From Paenibacillus sp. FSL R7-0273 (lineage in GTDB: Bacteria; Bacillota; Bacilli; Paenibacillales; Paenibacillaceae): a DNA stretch of 64,000 nt. A program made the translations under genes and the position numbers. The stretch is taken from positions 4,909,501 to 4,973,500 of the forward strand of contig NZ_CP009283.1 of assembly GCF_000758625.1 (NCBI RefSeq), in the 5' to 3' direction. The stretch's first letter is position 1, and each line of letters opens with the position of its first letter. Of this stretch, positions 33,966 through 42,864 are shown piece after piece. The notes below the pieces were generated by a model. That model ran no database searches. It was not told the origin of the DNA and was given only the letters and a program-made list of their open reading frames with translations.

Positions 33966-34910
33966 TTAGTGATCCCTGGACATCAGGTAGGATGCAATTT
34001 CCAGCAGGCGCGAATTGTCCTTGAAGCCTCCGCCAAGCACGGCGCTGCGGGCCGCCTCGGTCAGCCGCTCCACTTCAGCGCGCGAGGCTTCCAGCCCGAT
34101 AAAATACGGGTATGTCACCTTCTGCTGCTTGATGTCACTGCCTGTCTTCTTGCCAAGCTTGCCTTCGTCACCGACCAGATCAAGGATATCATCCTGCACC
34201 TGGAAGGCCAGGCCGATCTGGGTCCCGAATTCACGCAGCGCTTCAAGCCGGGCAGAATCCGCCTCGGCAATCCGTCCTCCGGCCAGCAGCGAGAAGACAA
34301 TCAGATCACCTGTCTTATGGCGGTGGATATACTGCAGCTGCTCCAGACTGGTAAGCCCCTGCTCCCCTTCCATGTCGGCCACCTGTCCGCCGACCATACC
34401 GCGCGGACCGGCCATCTCAGCCAGCTCCTCGACAATGGAAAGAACCTGCTCAGCAGGCACGCCATGCCGGCGGGACGCCTGGACCACGCTGTAGAAGGAA
34501 TGGGTGAGCAGTGCATCCCCGGCCAGAATAGCGGTCGCTTCACCGAACACTTTATGGTTGGTGAGCTTGCCCCGCCGGTAATCATCGTTATCCATTGCGG
34601 GCAGGTCATCATGAATCAGTGAATAGGTATGCACCATCTCAATGGCCGCCGCAACCGGCAGCGCCGCCGCACGGCTGCCGCCAAGCGATTCGCAGGCGGC
34701 GACAACGAGCAGCGGACGGAGGCGCTTGCCGCCGGCCTGCAAGGAATAATTCATCGCATCCCTCAGATGTCCCGGGACTGTCCAGTCCGCCGGAAGTGTC
34801 GTCTCCAGCTCCTGCAGCACAGCTTCCGTTACTGAGGCGATATAATCCTTAAGCGTCTGGCGTTCTCCGCCTGCCGCATTTAGCTCCGGGCTATACTCAG
34901 ACCTGCTCAT
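33966..34910 (-). CDS. ispA: Polyprenyl (farnesyl) diphosphate synthase
   Basis: The 314-residue enzyme condenses dimethylallyl and isopentenyl diphosphates to farnesyl diphosphate. It shows the first Asp-rich motif [11 protein letters not shown] (near 102-112), the second in [12 protein letters not shown] (near 250), and GGKRLRPLL upstream for isopentenyl diphosphate binding. The ATG at 34910 follows AGGGGACAG and overlaps the xseB end; the frame extends nine codons upstream. Conserved between xseB and dxs. Confidence 0.95.
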   Translation of the reverse strand: MSRSEYSPELNAAGGERQTLKDYIASVTEAVLQELETTLPADWTVPGHLRDAMNYSLQAGGKRLRPLLVVAACESLGGSRAAALPVAAAIEMVHTYSLIHDDLPAMDNDDYRRGKLTNHKVFGEATAILAGDALLTHSFYSVVQASRRHGVPAEQVLSIVEELAEMAGPRGMVGGQVADMEGEQGLTSLEQLQYIHRHKTGDLIVFSLLAGGRIAEADSARLEALREFGTQIGLAFQVQDDILDLVGDEGKLGKKTGSDIKQQKVTYPYFIGLEASRAEVERLTEAARSAVLGGGFKDNSRLLEIASYLMSRDH

Positions 34911-35154
34911 CGCTGTCCCCTTCCAGCCGGGCGCCAAAAGGCTTCTTGCGAAGTTCCCCGTCCATCTCGGTAATCATTTCAATCTTGCGCTCCACCTGCT
35001 CCAGCTTGCTGCCGCACAGCTGCGACAGCTTCATTCCCTGCTGAAACAGGTCTATGGCCTTCTCCAGGGGAACGTCGCCGTGCTCAAGCTCACGCACGAT
35101 TTCCTCCAGCCGCTCCATGGCTCCTTCAAAATCCAGTTCCGCTTCCTTCGTCAT
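34897..35154 (-). CDS. xseB: Exodeoxyribonuclease VII small subunit
   Basis: XseB binds XseA to form exonuclease VII, which degrades single-stranded DNA. The 85-residue product has the family pattern LDFEGAMERLEEIVRELEHGDVPLEKAIDLF (shown here only by its key features: two amphipathic helices, the ELE-G-x-PLE turn) followed by a charged tail. I prefer ATG 35154, 12 bases after AGGAGG; the ATG at 35166 touches that site. It overlaps both xseA and ispA, typical of a tightly coupled operon. Confidence 0.92.
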   Translation of the reverse strand: MTKEAELDFEGAMERLEEIVRELEHGDVPLEKAIDLFQQGMKLSQLCGSKLEQVERKIEMITEMDGELRKKPFGARLEGDSDEQV

Positions 35155-36511
35155 CGTCTTTGCCATCCTCCTTCATTCCCCAGACCTGGCAGCTTAGCTG
35201 TCCGTCATTCAGCTTTATGTTGACCACATCGCCGAGCTCAACTTCCTTCAGCGATTTGATTAAATGCTCTTCCTTCTCGTCATACACGAGGCTATAGCCG
35301 CGTGACATGACCTTAAGCGGGCTGAGCGCGTCGAGCGAGCGCAGCTCCGAGACGTAGCGCGCACGCTTGTCCCGCAGGCGCGCCTGCATCGCACCCGCAA
35401 GCGTGCGGGTGATGCTCCCGGTGCGCTGCCGGGCCGCATTCACGCTGGCCTGCGGGTGGAACCGCTGCAGCCGTGCGCGTACCACCGCCTGGCGCTCCTG
35501 CGCCCGGCGGTGCCGGGTTTCGGCTGCGCGGCTAAGCGCCGCGCGCAGCATGTCCAGCCGCTGCGCGTGCTGGGCCAGCTGGCGGCGCGGGCCGACCAGC
35601 GCCAGCGAGCGCTGCAGCGAGGCCAGGCGCTCGCCGCCGCGCTGGGAGCGGCGCAGCAGGCCCTGGCGCAGCCGCTGCTCGGCAGTGCGCAGCTGCGAGG
35701 CGAGCTCGGCGGCATGCGGCACAGCCAGCTCCGCCGCCGCTGTAGGGGTCGCCGCCCGCAGATCTGCGGCGAAATCGGCGATCGTGAAGTCGGTCTCATG
35801 ACCGACTGCCGAGATCACCGGAATGCCGGAGCCGGCGATTGCCCGCGCTACGGCTTCTTCGTTGAAGGCCCACAGCTCCTCCAGTGAGCCGCCGCCGCGG
35901 CCGACAATGAGCACGTCGGCCTCGCCCATGGCGTTCAGGTTCTGGATCGCCTTCACGATGGAAGGCGCAGCCCCCTTGCCCTGTACCAGCACGGGATACA
36001 GCACCACCGCCACCTGGGGAAAGCGCCGCTGCAGCGTGATAATGATATCCCGCACGGCCGCTCCTGTCGGTGAGGTGACAACACCTACCACGCGCGGAAA
36101 GCGCGGCAGCGGACGCTTCCGTTCCGCCGCGAACAGCCCTTCCTGCTCCAGCTTCCGCTTCAGCTGCTCATAAGCCATATACAGGCTGCCGATGCCGTCA
36201 GGCTGCATATGGGTTGCGTAGAACTGGTACTGCCCGTCCCGTTCATATACCGTTACATTGCCTCTGGCTATAACCTTGGTCCCTTCCTTCGGAACAAAGG
36301 GCAGGCGCTGGTTATGCGAGGCGAACATGATCGACTTGATCCGGCTGCTCTCATCCTTCAGCGTGAAATACATATGTCCGCTGCCGTGATGAGTAAAATT
36401 GGAGATTTCCCCCCGCACCCACACATCGGACAGGAGCACATCCGAATCCAGCTTCATCCGGATATATTTGTTAAGATCCTTGATGGATAAGACTTGCCGT
36501 TCTGCCGCCAT
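35126..36511 (-). CDS. xseA: Exodeoxyribonuclease VII large subunit
   Basis: The catalytic subunit of exonuclease VII, 461 residues. An N-terminal OB-fold (about 8-105, with VRGEISNF and HMYFTLKDE) is followed by the catalytic domain with SPTGAAVRDI near 140 and GRGGGSLEELWAFNEE near 205, and an Arg/Ala/Gln-rich coiled coil (about 260-370). The coiled-coil part is markedly GC-rich with many GCG and CGC codons. The ATG overlaps nothing upstream; folD ends 9 bases before it. Confidence 0.95.
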   Translation of the reverse strand: MAAERQVLSIKDLNKYIRMKLDSDVLLSDVWVRGEISNFTHHGSGHMYFTLKDESSRIKSIMFASHNQRLPFVPKEGTKVIARGNVTVYERDGQYQFYATHMQPDGIGSLYMAYEQLKRKLEQEGLFAAERKRPLPRFPRVVGVVTSPTGAAVRDIIITLQRRFPQVAVVLYPVLVQGKGAAPSIVKAIQNLNAMGEADVLIVGRGGGSLEELWAFNEEAVARAIAGSGIPVISAVGHETDFTIADFAADLRAATPTAAAELAVPHAAELASQLRTAEQRLRQGLLRRSQRGGERLASLQRSLALVGPRRQLAQHAQRLDMLRAALSRAAETRHRRAQERQAVVRARLQRFHPQASVNAARQRTGSITRTLAGAMQARLRDKRARYVSELRSLDALSPLKVMSRGYSLVYDEKEEHLIKSLKEVELGDVVNIKLNDGQLSCQVWGMKEDGKDDDEGSGTGF

Positions 36512-36520
36512 AAGCAGCTC

Positions 36521-37378
36521 CTATTCCAGGCCGCGGCGGCGTTTGGCCGCAATCAGCGTATTGCTCATCAGCATGGTAATGGTCATCGGGCCAACACCGC
36601 CAGGTACAGGTGTAATGTATCCGGCAACTTCCTTCGCGCTCTCATAGTCCACATCCCCGGCAAGCTTGCCGGAATCCAGCCGGTTCATTCCGACATCGAT
36701 GACAACAGCACCCGGCTTCACATAAGAGCCGTCGATGAAATTAGCGCGGCCGATGGCTACCACCAGAATGTCCGCCTGGCGGCAGATTTCCGCCATATTC
36801 GCTGTCCGGGAATGGCACATGGTTACAGTGGCATTCTCACGCTGCAGCAGCAGGGAGACCGGCTTGCCGACAATATTGCTCCGGCCGATTACAACGGCAT
36901 GCTTGCCGGAAATCCCGGTGCCTGTCCGCTTGATCAGCTCGATACAGCCGGCAGGCGTACAAGGCAGCAGGCTGTCGTCACCGATAACCAGATTGCCGAC
37001 ATTGATCGGATGGAAGCCGTCCACGTCCTTTTCCACAGCAATGGCGTCGATTACCGCCTTCTCCTCTATATGCTTGGGCAGCGGAAGCTGTACAAGAATA
37101 CCGTCGATATCATTACGGCTGTTCAGCTCCGCCACCAGGGCAAGCAGCTCCGCCTGGGTTGTCTCTGCATCGAGCCTGTGCACTTCCGAGTGGAAGCCGA
37201 GCTCTGTGCTGGATTTCTCCTTATTCCGGACATAAACCTGGGATGCCGGGTCTTCACCGACCAGAACGACAGCAAGACCCGGCTTTACGCCGTGCTCTGC
37301 CAGATCCTTCACCTGCTGTGCGATGTCAATACGAATTTCGTCGGATACCTGTTTACCGCTGATGATTGCTGCTGTCAT
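36521..37378 (-). CDS. folD: Methylenetetrahydrofolate dehydrogenase/cyclohydrolase
   Basis: FolD interconverts methylene-, methenyl- and formyl-tetrahydrofolate with NADP+. The 285-residue bifunctional enzyme shows the substrate-binding [13 protein letters not shown] (Tyr and the catalytic Lys near 50-62), QLPLPKHI near 100, the NADP-binding [14 protein letters not shown] near 165-180, and the C-terminal [15 protein letters not shown]. The start ATG follows AAAAAGGGGAGAG. It lies ten bases upstream of xseA. Confidence 0.97.
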   Translation of the reverse strand: MTAAIISGKQVSDEIRIDIAQQVKDLAEHGVKPGLAVVLVGEDPASQVYVRNKEKSSTELGFHSEVHRLDAETTQAELLALVAELNSRNDIDGILVQLPLPKHIEEKAVIDAIAVEKDVDGFHPINVGNLVIGDDSLLPCTPAGCIELIKRTGTGISGKHAVVIGRSNIVGKPVSLLLQRENATVTMCHSRTANMAEICRQADILVVAIGRANFIDGSYVKPGAVVIDVGMNRLDSGKLAGDVDYESAKEVAGYITPVPGGVGPMTITMLMSNTLIAAKRRRGLE

Positions 37379-37445
37379 GTAAGTCTCTCCCCTTTTTATC
37401 TGCTGTAGAAGTGTGGCTGCTGCATGAATGGATAGGTAATCCAGC

Positions 37446-37895
37446 CTACAGCTCGCTTTTCAGCTTATCGATTTCCTGGATCATTTTGCCGAGTACGCCG
37501 TTGACGAATTTACCGGAATCCTCTGTGCCGAAATGCTTGGCCAGATCAATCGCTTCGTTAACCGCAACCTTGGCCGGCACATCGTCTGCAAAGACCATTT
37601 CAAAAGTGGCAAGCCGCAGAATCTGACGGTCTACCCGTGACAGCCGGCTCATCTGCCAGCCCTTAAGATAATGCTCCAGCATGTCGTCGATTGCCACCTT
37701 GTGCTCCCATACGCCGTTCACATGCAGCACAACATAAGCCTTCAGCTCGGCCTCATCTGTAATCACATGCTCGCTTTCGTTCTCCTCGGATGCCTCTGCA
37801 ATCAGCATTTCTACCGCTTCCGCGCTATCCACATCGTTCATTTCCATCTGGTACAGGCTCTGGACAATAATCTCTCTTGCTAAACGTCTCTTCAT
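37446..37895 (-). CDS. nusB: Transcription antitermination factor NusB
   Basis: NusB binds boxA RNA with NusE (S10) for rRNA antitermination. The 149-residue helical protein has the family start [17 protein letters not shown] and the C-terminal region [19 protein letters not shown], then [10 protein letters not shown]. An acidic segment (about 25-45) is slightly longer than in E. coli. The ATG follows AGGAGGAAC. The gene lies after a terminated DUF2273 gene, with 385 non-coding bases before it, so it probably has its own promoter. Confidence 0.96.
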   Translation of the reverse strand: MKRRLAREIIVQSLYQMEMNDVDSAEAVEMLIAEASEENESEHVITDEAELKAYVVLHVNGVWEHKVAIDDMLEHYLKGWQMSRLSRVDRQILRLATFEMVFADDVPAKVAVNEAIDLAKHFGTEDSGKFVNGVLGKMIQEIDKLKSEL

Positions 37896-38015
37896 TTGTT
37901 CCTCCTACAATCTTATCTCGCATTTTATATCGTAAAGCATTGTTTCCGGTAAGTCATTCATTACATTTCTAAACACGATTATTTTCAGCATAAAGCCGTC
38001 TGCTTTATCCCTAAT

Positions 38016-38089
38016 TGTATTTCGTACAGTCAAAAACCGGCTGGAGCTTTACCGGGTGCATATACAGGTATCTGATTGTACGAAATACA
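38016..38089. repeat. Inverted repeat TGTATTTCGTACA in the nusB upstream region
   Basis: TGTATTTCGTACA (38016-38028) and its exact reverse complement TGTACGAAATACA (38077-38089) face each other over 48 bases. The core resembles TACTTCGTACAA in the 64-bp repeats before bkdB. The rest of the gap 37896-38194 has no gene; a 84-residue frame over it is covered by the terminator below. Confidence 0.7.
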
Positions 38090-38194
38090 GTTAAACGGAT
38101 GGCAGCTGCCCTGCCAACTGCTGTAGCGGTGCAGCATTCCATAGGCGGATTCATTCTGTATCAGGTCCTTTACTGGCTGATATCCATCTAAAAT

Positions 38195-38281
38195 CAAAAA
38201 AACCGCGCAGCCCTCCACCCGGCAAGCCAGGCAACGCAAACGAAACGGGTTCCTGGCTCCGGGAGAAAGACTATCGCGGTT
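38195..38281 (-). terminator. Long terminator after the DUF2273 gene
   Basis: AACCGCG (38201-38207) pairs with CGCGGTT (38275-38281), with an inner stem CCGGCAAGCCAGG/CCTGGCTCCGGG, and is followed on the minus strand by seven T. Confidence 0.65.
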
Positions 38282-38526
38282 CATTTGAAGGGACGCCAGC
38301 GTCCGGACAGCCGCTCAACCAGCTCCTGCCATATGAACAGGGGCGGCTGCGCAGTATCCTTTCTTTTGCCGAGCGTATATCCGATGAACACTACCAGTGC
38401 AAAGAACAGCATATCCCAAAAACCGCTAATCAGATAAATCAGGCCAAGCACAATACCGAAGGTTACTCCGGCAATTCTGCCCCCGTGACTTTCCCATACT
38501 TCTTTCCAGGGCATAGGGAAACTCAC
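38281..38526 (-). CDS. DUF2273 small membrane protein
   Basis: An 81-residue protein with two membrane helices (about 16-36 and 38-55) separated by a tight GFWDM turn. This small integral membrane protein family is usually encoded beside amaP and asp23, as it is here. It starts two bases after the amaP stop. Its role is unknown; it may help hold the Asp23 envelope-stress complex at the membrane. Confidence 0.85.
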   Translation of the reverse strand: MSFPMPWKEVWESHGGRIAGVTFGIVLGLIYLISGFWDMLFFALVVFIGYTLGKRKDTAQPPLFIWQELVERLSGRWRPFK

Positions 38527-38528
38527 CT

Positions 38529-39077
38529 CTATTCCACTCGACTTTTGAAGCTTGGAGACTGTGAGAGGTTGGCAATATAGACCGAAACGTCTGCAACCGG
38601 TATGCCGGTCGTCTCCTGCACGAAATCATGCACCTGACGCTGAACCTCTGTAGTCAGCAGCGGGAGCGAATGCTCGCCGTCCACCACTGCACGGATCATT
38701 ATTTCAAGTCCGGCCTGCGACACGCGGATCCGCGATTTCAGATCCCGGATGCCCTTGACCTTACCTGCCGCCTTCAGGCTCAGGTTCTCAATGGTTTCCA
38801 TGGAAATCTGAATATCCCCGTATTCCGTACGCTGGTCTACCGACGGCTGGGAAGCCCGGTCACGGCGCAGGGAGATGTAGAAGAAACGGATGCTGAGCAG
38901 GAACAGAATGACGGCCACTGCAATTGCTGCAATGTAGGCGGCCGGACCATCCTGAATCTCCACCGTATCCGGTATTGCTCCGCTCAGGAGGAGAATGGCA
39001 ATTACAGATAATATTCCGATGCTTAGGCTGTAAACAAACAGCAGAAGCCTGTCCAAAATTTTTGCCACGTGTCTCAT
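38529..39077 (-). CDS. amaP: Asp23 membrane anchor AmaP
   Basis: AmaP anchors Asp23-type proteins to the membrane. The 182-residue product has two N-terminal membrane helices (about 10-32 and 47-70) with the RFFYISLRRD turn, then a cytosolic domain similar to the Asp23 fold (YGDIQISMETIENLS near 87, then TTGIPVADVSVYIANL). The ATG follows AAGGAGG. A hairpin separates it from the Asp23 gene upstream. In B. subtilis yqhY stands between accC and nusB without this partner. Confidence 0.88.
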   Translation of the reverse strand: MRHVAKILDRLLLFVYSLSIGILSVIAILLLSGAIPDTVEIQDGPAAYIAAIAVAVILFLLSIRFFYISLRRDRASQPSVDQRTEYGDIQISMETIENLSLKAAGKVKGIRDLKSRIRVSQAGLEIMIRAVVDGEHSLPLLTTEVQRQVHDFVQETTGIPVADVSVYIANLSQSPSFKSRVE

Positions 39078-39096
39078 AACCTCCTTAAATTAGAGT

Positions 39097-39124
39097 AAAC
39101 CCTCGACGGTGCTGTCGGGGGTTT
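39097..39124 (-). terminator. Hairpin between the Asp23 gene and amaP
   Basis: AAACCC-CGAC pairs with GTCG-GGGTTT over a short loop, followed on the minus strand by TTTACTCTAATTT. It looks like a weak terminator or mRNA-stabilising stem and may lower amaP expression relative to the Asp23 gene. Confidence 0.45.
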
Positions 39125-39142
39125 ATGGATAAACGAGGGCCC

Positions 39143-39559
39143 TTATTTCACGCGGTGAACCGCTTCTGTATCTTCGCTCTTGTCTGCATTCACGGTTGTC
39201 TTGAACTGGACATCATGGACATGCACGTTCACTTCCACTACAGTCAGGCCGGTCATGGTCTCGATGGAGCGTTTCACATTGCGCTGGATCTCTCCGGCCA
39301 CTTCCGGAATACGGTTGCCGTATTCGATAATGACGGACACGTCAACAGCAGCTTCACGCTGTCCAACCTCTACCTTTACTCCTTTGGACAGGTTCTTGCG
39401 GCCGAGAAGCTCCACAATTCCTCCGGCGAATCCGCCGCTCATGCCGGCTACGCCTCTAACTTCAACAGTAGCCAAACCAGCAATAACCTCAATTACTTCC
39501 GGAGCAATCTGGATCTCGCCGATCTCCGTACGTTCAAATTCCGTCGGCAATGTACTCAT
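39143..39559 (-). CDS. yqhY: Asp23/Gls24 family envelope stress protein (YqhY)
   Basis: The 138-residue product is a DUF322/Asp23 domain: GEIQIAPEVIEVIAGLATVEV near 12-32, GVAGMSGG, then VGQREAAVDVSVIIEYG and MTGLTVVEVNVHVHDVQF. In B. subtilis YqhY is co-transcribed with accBC and affects acetyl-CoA carboxylase control; its position just after accC agrees. I use ATG 39559; the frame opens seven codons upstream at a TTG that overlaps the AAAGGG site. Confidence 0.9.
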   Translation of the reverse strand: MSTLPTEFERTEIGEIQIAPEVIEVIAGLATVEVRGVAGMSGGFAGGIVELLGRKNLSKGVKVEVGQREAAVDVSVIIEYGNRIPEVAGEIQRNVKRSIETMTGLTVVEVNVHVHDVQFKTTVNADKSEDTEAVHRVK

Positions 39560-39676
39560 CTTGGACTTCAACCCTTTCAATAAAAAAGTTGTTCAATATT
39601 TATAGCGGAGAGCACGTCTCTTATTAAACATACTATATCATTTGCCGAACTTTATGACAAACAATGAGAGTCCGTC

Positions 39677-41020
39677 CTAAATTTCATACTCTTCCAGGAA
39701 CTTGATATCAAAATTGCCGTCCAGAAACACCGGGTGCTCCAGCAGCTTCTGGTGGAACGGGATCGTGGTATGTATGCCTTCTACAGCAAATTCAGCCAGG
39801 GCCCGCTTCATCTTTGCAACCGCCTCCTGGCGCGTAGGCGCCCAGACGATCAGCTTGGCAATCATGGAATCATAAAACGGCGAAATGGTGTAGCCCGGGT
39901 AAGCCCCGCTGTCTACCCGCACGCCAAGTCCGCCCGGAGGCAGATAAAAGCCGATTTTGCCCGGTGAAGGCATAAAGTTCTTGTCCGGGTCTTCGGCATT
40001 GATGCGGCATTCGATCGACCAGCCGTTGATCACGATATCTTCCTGGGTAAAGGAGAGCGGATTGCCCTCAGCTACAGAAATCATTTCCTTAATCAGATCC
40101 ACGCCGGTGACCATCTCTGTTACCGGATGCTCAACCTGGATTCTGGTATTCATCTCCATGAAGTAGAACTGTCCGTCCGGACCCAGCAGAAACTCAAGGG
40201 TACCTGCTCCGGAGTAATTCACAGCCTGTGCTGCCCGTACAGCCGCCTGACCCATAGCTTCACGGATCTCCGGCGTCAGCACGGAGCACGGCGCCTCTTC
40301 AACCAGCTTCTGGCGGCGGCGCTGTACAGAGCAGTCCCGTTCGCCCAGGTGGACAACATTCCCGTGATTATCAGCGATGATCTGGATTTCCACATGCTTC
40401 ATTCCGGTCAGGAATTTCTCCAGGTACACTCCGGCATTGCCGAAGGCCTTCTGCGCTTCCTGCTGGGCAGCGGTAATCTGCTTCACCAGGGATTCCTCGT
40501 CCTCGGCGATGCGGATGCCTTTGCCCCCGCCGCCTGCGGTAGCCTTCACGATGATCGGGTAGCCGATGTCACGGCCGAGCATAACCGCCTCTTCCACATC
40601 GCCCACCAGACCGTCAGAGCCCGGAATAACCGGAACCCCGGCCAGCTTCATCGTATCCTTCGCTACTGCCTTGTCCCCCATCCGTGTAATAGCATCAGGG
40701 GAAGGACCGATAAAGGTGATGTTGCAGGAGCCGCAGATCTCGGCAAAATCAGCATTCTCGGCTAAAAAGCCGTAGCCGGGATGTATAGCATCGCACTCGG
40801 TAAGTGTAGCGACGCTCATAATATTGGTAAAGTTCAGATAACTGTCCTTGGATAGCATCGGACCGATGCAGTAAGCCTCGTCGGCCAGCCGGACATGCAG
40901 TGAATCCCGGTCAGGCTCCGAATAAACCGCGACAGTGGAAATGCCCATTTCGCGGCAGGCTCTAATGATGCGAACCGCAATTTCCCCGCGGTTGGCGATC
41001 AGCACTTTTTGAATGTTCAT
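39677..41020 (-). CDS. accC: Acetyl-CoA carboxylase, biotin carboxylase subunit
   Basis: AccC carboxylates biotin on AccB with ATP and bicarbonate, committing acetyl-CoA to malonyl-CoA. The 447-residue ATP-grasp enzyme shows [14 protein letters not shown] at the start, the glycine-rich ATP lid [14 protein letters not shown] (near 160-172), the catalytic [15 protein letters not shown] (near 288-302) and RINAEDP. The ATG at 41020 follows TTTGGGAGG; the longer frame lacks a site. It forms an operon with accB. Confidence 0.97.
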   Translation of the reverse strand: MNIQKVLIANRGEIAVRIIRACREMGISTVAVYSEPDRDSLHVRLADEAYCIGPMLSKDSYLNFTNIMSVATLTECDAIHPGYGFLAENADFAEICGSCNITFIGPSPDAITRMGDKAVAKDTMKLAGVPVIPGSDGLVGDVEEAVMLGRDIGYPIIVKATAGGGGKGIRIAEDEESLVKQITAAQQEAQKAFGNAGVYLEKFLTGMKHVEIQIIADNHGNVVHLGERDCSVQRRRQKLVEEAPCSVLTPEIREAMGQAAVRAAQAVNYSGAGTLEFLLGPDGQFYFMEMNTRIQVEHPVTEMVTGVDLIKEMISVAEGNPLSFTQEDIVINGWSIECRINAEDPDKNFMPSPGKIGFYLPPGGLGVRVDSGAYPGYTISPFYDSMIAKLIVWAPTRQEAVAKMKRALAEFAVEGIHTTIPFHQKLLEHPVFLDGNFDIKFLEEYEI

Positions 41021-41080
41021 GCGTTTCCTCCCAAAGTTTAACGAGGCTTGCAAGCTCCTCTTGTTCTAGTACTGCGGCGG

Positions 41081-41590
41081 TTACTCCGGCTTTACCAGAA
41101 ACAGCGGCTGGCCGTATTCCACAAGCTGGCCGTTCTCGGCAAGCACAGACACGATTTCGCCTCTTACTTCCGCCTCAAGCTCATTCATCAGCTTCATTGC
41201 TTCAATGATGCAGACGGTTGATTTCTCGTTCACGCGGTCACCTACATTAACAAACGACGGCGATTCAGGTGAAGCGGCACTATAGAAGGTCCCTACCATT
41301 GGAGAAACAATTTTATGTAATGCTCCTTCGGCAGGGGAAGACTGCGGCTGTACGGCAGCCGGAATCTCGCTTGGGGCCGTAGGTGCAACATGCTGCGGGC
41401 TGTGCGGCTGCGGTGCTGGCGTAAAGGGATAGACATAAGGAGCCGCCTGGATTGCGTTGCCATCAGCTTCAGGGCGATCCGGTTTACGTATAGCCAGCTT
41501 CATTCCTTCGCTTTCAATCTCCAGCTCATGTACGGAGGAGGTCTGGTCCAGCAATTTAATCAATTCCTTAATCTCGCTTAACTTGAACAT
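41081..41590 (-). CDS. accB: Acetyl-CoA carboxylase biotin carboxyl carrier protein
   Basis: AccB carries biotin between the carboxylase and transferase. The 169-residue protein has an N-terminal helical part (1-40), a Pro/Ala/Gln-rich linker (about 45-85) and a C-terminal biotinyl domain with Lys133 in EAMKLMNE. The gene heads accBC and has an unusually long, structured leader of about 240 bases (hairpins at 41648-41764, extended -10 promoter at 41832-41840). The ATG at 41590 lies behind an AAGGAGTGA-like site. Confidence 0.96.
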   Translation of the reverse strand: MFKLSEIKELIKLLDQTSSVHELEIESEGMKLAIRKPDRPEADGNAIQAAPYVYPFTPAPQPHSPQHVAPTAPSEIPAAVQPQSSPAEGALHKIVSPMVGTFYSAASPESPSFVNVGDRVNEKSTVCIIEAMKLMNELEAEVRGEIVSVLAENGQLVEYGQPLFLVKPE

Positions 41591-41647
41591 TTATTCGTTC
41601 ACTCCTTCAGCTTTCTCTCGAAGCCACTTTTCTGATACGGGTAAGTT

Positions 41648-41764
41648 GAAACGGTTACGCCGTCCTTATAGGGACGGTAATCGTTTCTGCAAAAAGATAA
41701 GGATAAAGGATAGCGTGAAATATATCCTTTCTTATCTTTCAAGCAAAAAACGGCCTCACCGTTT
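41648..41764 (-). promoter_or_regulatory. Three-hairpin leader of accB
   Basis: On the minus strand, reading towards accB: (A) AACGG/CCGTT at 41749-41763 followed by six T; (B) AAAGATAAG/CTTATCTTT with inner AAGGATA/TATCCTT at 41693-41739, ending in TTTTT; (C) GAAACG...CGTTTC with inner CCGTCC/GGGACGG at 41648-41687. Two are terminator-like, so attenuation is possible. A 10-codon frame (starting at 41818) precedes them, without a ribosome binding site. Confidence 0.55.
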
Positions 41765-41831
41765 CTCTTTTGAAGCATAGCTTCAGGGATAACGCAAATC
41801 TGAGGTCGCTTTCATCGTGATAACTTTATGT

Positions 41832-41840
41832 ATTATATCA
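41832..41840 (-). promoter_or_regulatory. Extended -10 promoter of accB
   Basis: The minus strand reads TGATATAAT, a perfect extended -10, just after the spoIIIAH terminator. No good -35 is present at 17 bases. Confidence 0.5.
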
Positions 41841-41855
41841 CAAACGCTAGAAATG

Positions 41856-41892
41856 GAAAGAGCCCGGGACTGGCCCGAGCTCTTTCGGCATT
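41856..41892 (-). terminator. Terminator of the spoIIIA operon
   Basis: GAAAGAGC and GCTCTTTC with an inner GGG/CCC form a stem 25-50 bases after the spoIIIAH stop. The T-tract on the minus strand is weak. Confidence 0.6.
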
Positions 41893-41914
41893 TTTTGCAT
41901 TTTTATACTGGTAA

Positions 41915-42817
41915 TTATTGCTCTGATACGTATTGGACTCTGATTTTGTCCTGGGTCACACTCAGTTCCTTCATCACCATATCCACAATGCCTACAGCCT
42001 GTTTCACATCAAGCTTGTCGCTCAGTACAACGACTGTGTAGCTGTTGCCCGTTTCTTCCTTGACGATAGCTTCACCGTATTTCTGCTGGAGCTGGGCCTC
42101 GATGTCGCTGATTTTGGAGGCTTTCTCCTCAAGCTTGCTCAGCTGCTCCTGGGCTACCGCATTTTCTGCCGGCGTCTTGCTCATGTCATTAATCTGGGCC
42201 ATCAGATCGTTGTGGTTCTTCAGATTCAGCTGTTCACGTTCAAACAGGTAGTTGGTGAACATGCTGCTTGCAGAAGCGCTCTGTGCGGCTACTTCCTTGA
42301 GAATTTCCTCATCGTCCTTGACCGGAGTGCTGCCTTCGGAGGCTACAGCTGCCTTGTCTTCAGCTTTATCGGCTGACTCTTTATCAGCCGTCGCTTTATC
42401 CGTTGCGGCTTTATCACTGCTCTCCGTTACTTCTTCCGCTGCAGTTTTGCCGGATACAGCTGCAGAAGCTTCTTTGGAGCTGTCAGCATCGCCCTTCTCT
42501 CCGGCCGAAGCGGCATCTTCCGCCGTTCCGGTTACAGCCGCTGCAGTACTGGTATCCTCAACTGCTGCAGCAGCCTCTGATCCGGCTTCCGTACTGAGCA
42601 CGCCCTGTGTATCTACTTCATTGATGACCAGGCCGTTATCCAGCACTGCCGTATCCGGTGAGCCCGTTGTGTTATTCGCGCTGTCTACCTGTATAGTGCC
42701 TGCCGTTTCCTTCGGAATGGCGGACCCTGTGTCTTCAGTAAATAAGTAGTAAGCCGAGAGCACCACCATCAAGCTGAGCATGGAAACCAACCAAATCGTT
42801 TGTCTTTTGCCCTTCAT
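41915..42817 (-). CDS. spoIIIAH: Stage III sporulation protein AH
   Basis: SpoIIIAH spans the mother-cell membrane and binds SpoIIQ from the forespore, forming a channel ring between the two cells. The 300-residue product has one N-terminal membrane helix (about 8-26), a very long polar linker (about 30-180) rich in Ala, Ser, Asp, Glu and Lys with repeats of the ADKESADKAEDKA kind, and the conserved YscJ/FliF-like ring-building domain at the end (FLFEREQLNLKNHNDL, then YTVVVLSDKLDVKQAV). B. subtilis SpoIIIAH has about 218 residues; the extra length is all linker. Confidence 0.94.
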   Translation of the reverse strand: MKGKRQTIWLVSMLSLMVVLSAYYLFTEDTGSAIPKETAGTIQVDSANNTTGSPDTAVLDNGLVINEVDTQGVLSTEAGSEAAAAVEDTSTAAAVTGTAEDAASAGEKGDADSSKEASAAVSGKTAAEEVTESSDKAATDKATADKESADKAEDKAAVASEGSTPVKDDEEILKEVAAQSASASSMFTNYLFEREQLNLKNHNDLMAQINDMSKTPAENAVAQEQLSKLEEKASKISDIEAQLQQKYGEAIVKEETGNSYTVVVLSDKLDVKQAVGIVDMVMKELSVTQDKIRVQYVSEQ

Positions 42818-42864
42818 TTTCTTTTCCTCCTAAAATATTATTGGTTATCTGCTGATCTGTCCGC

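Noticed and set aside
38030..38284. 84-codon frame after the DUF2273 gene
   Set aside because: It is covered by a strong terminator hairpin and an inverted repeat and has no ribosome binding site of its own.
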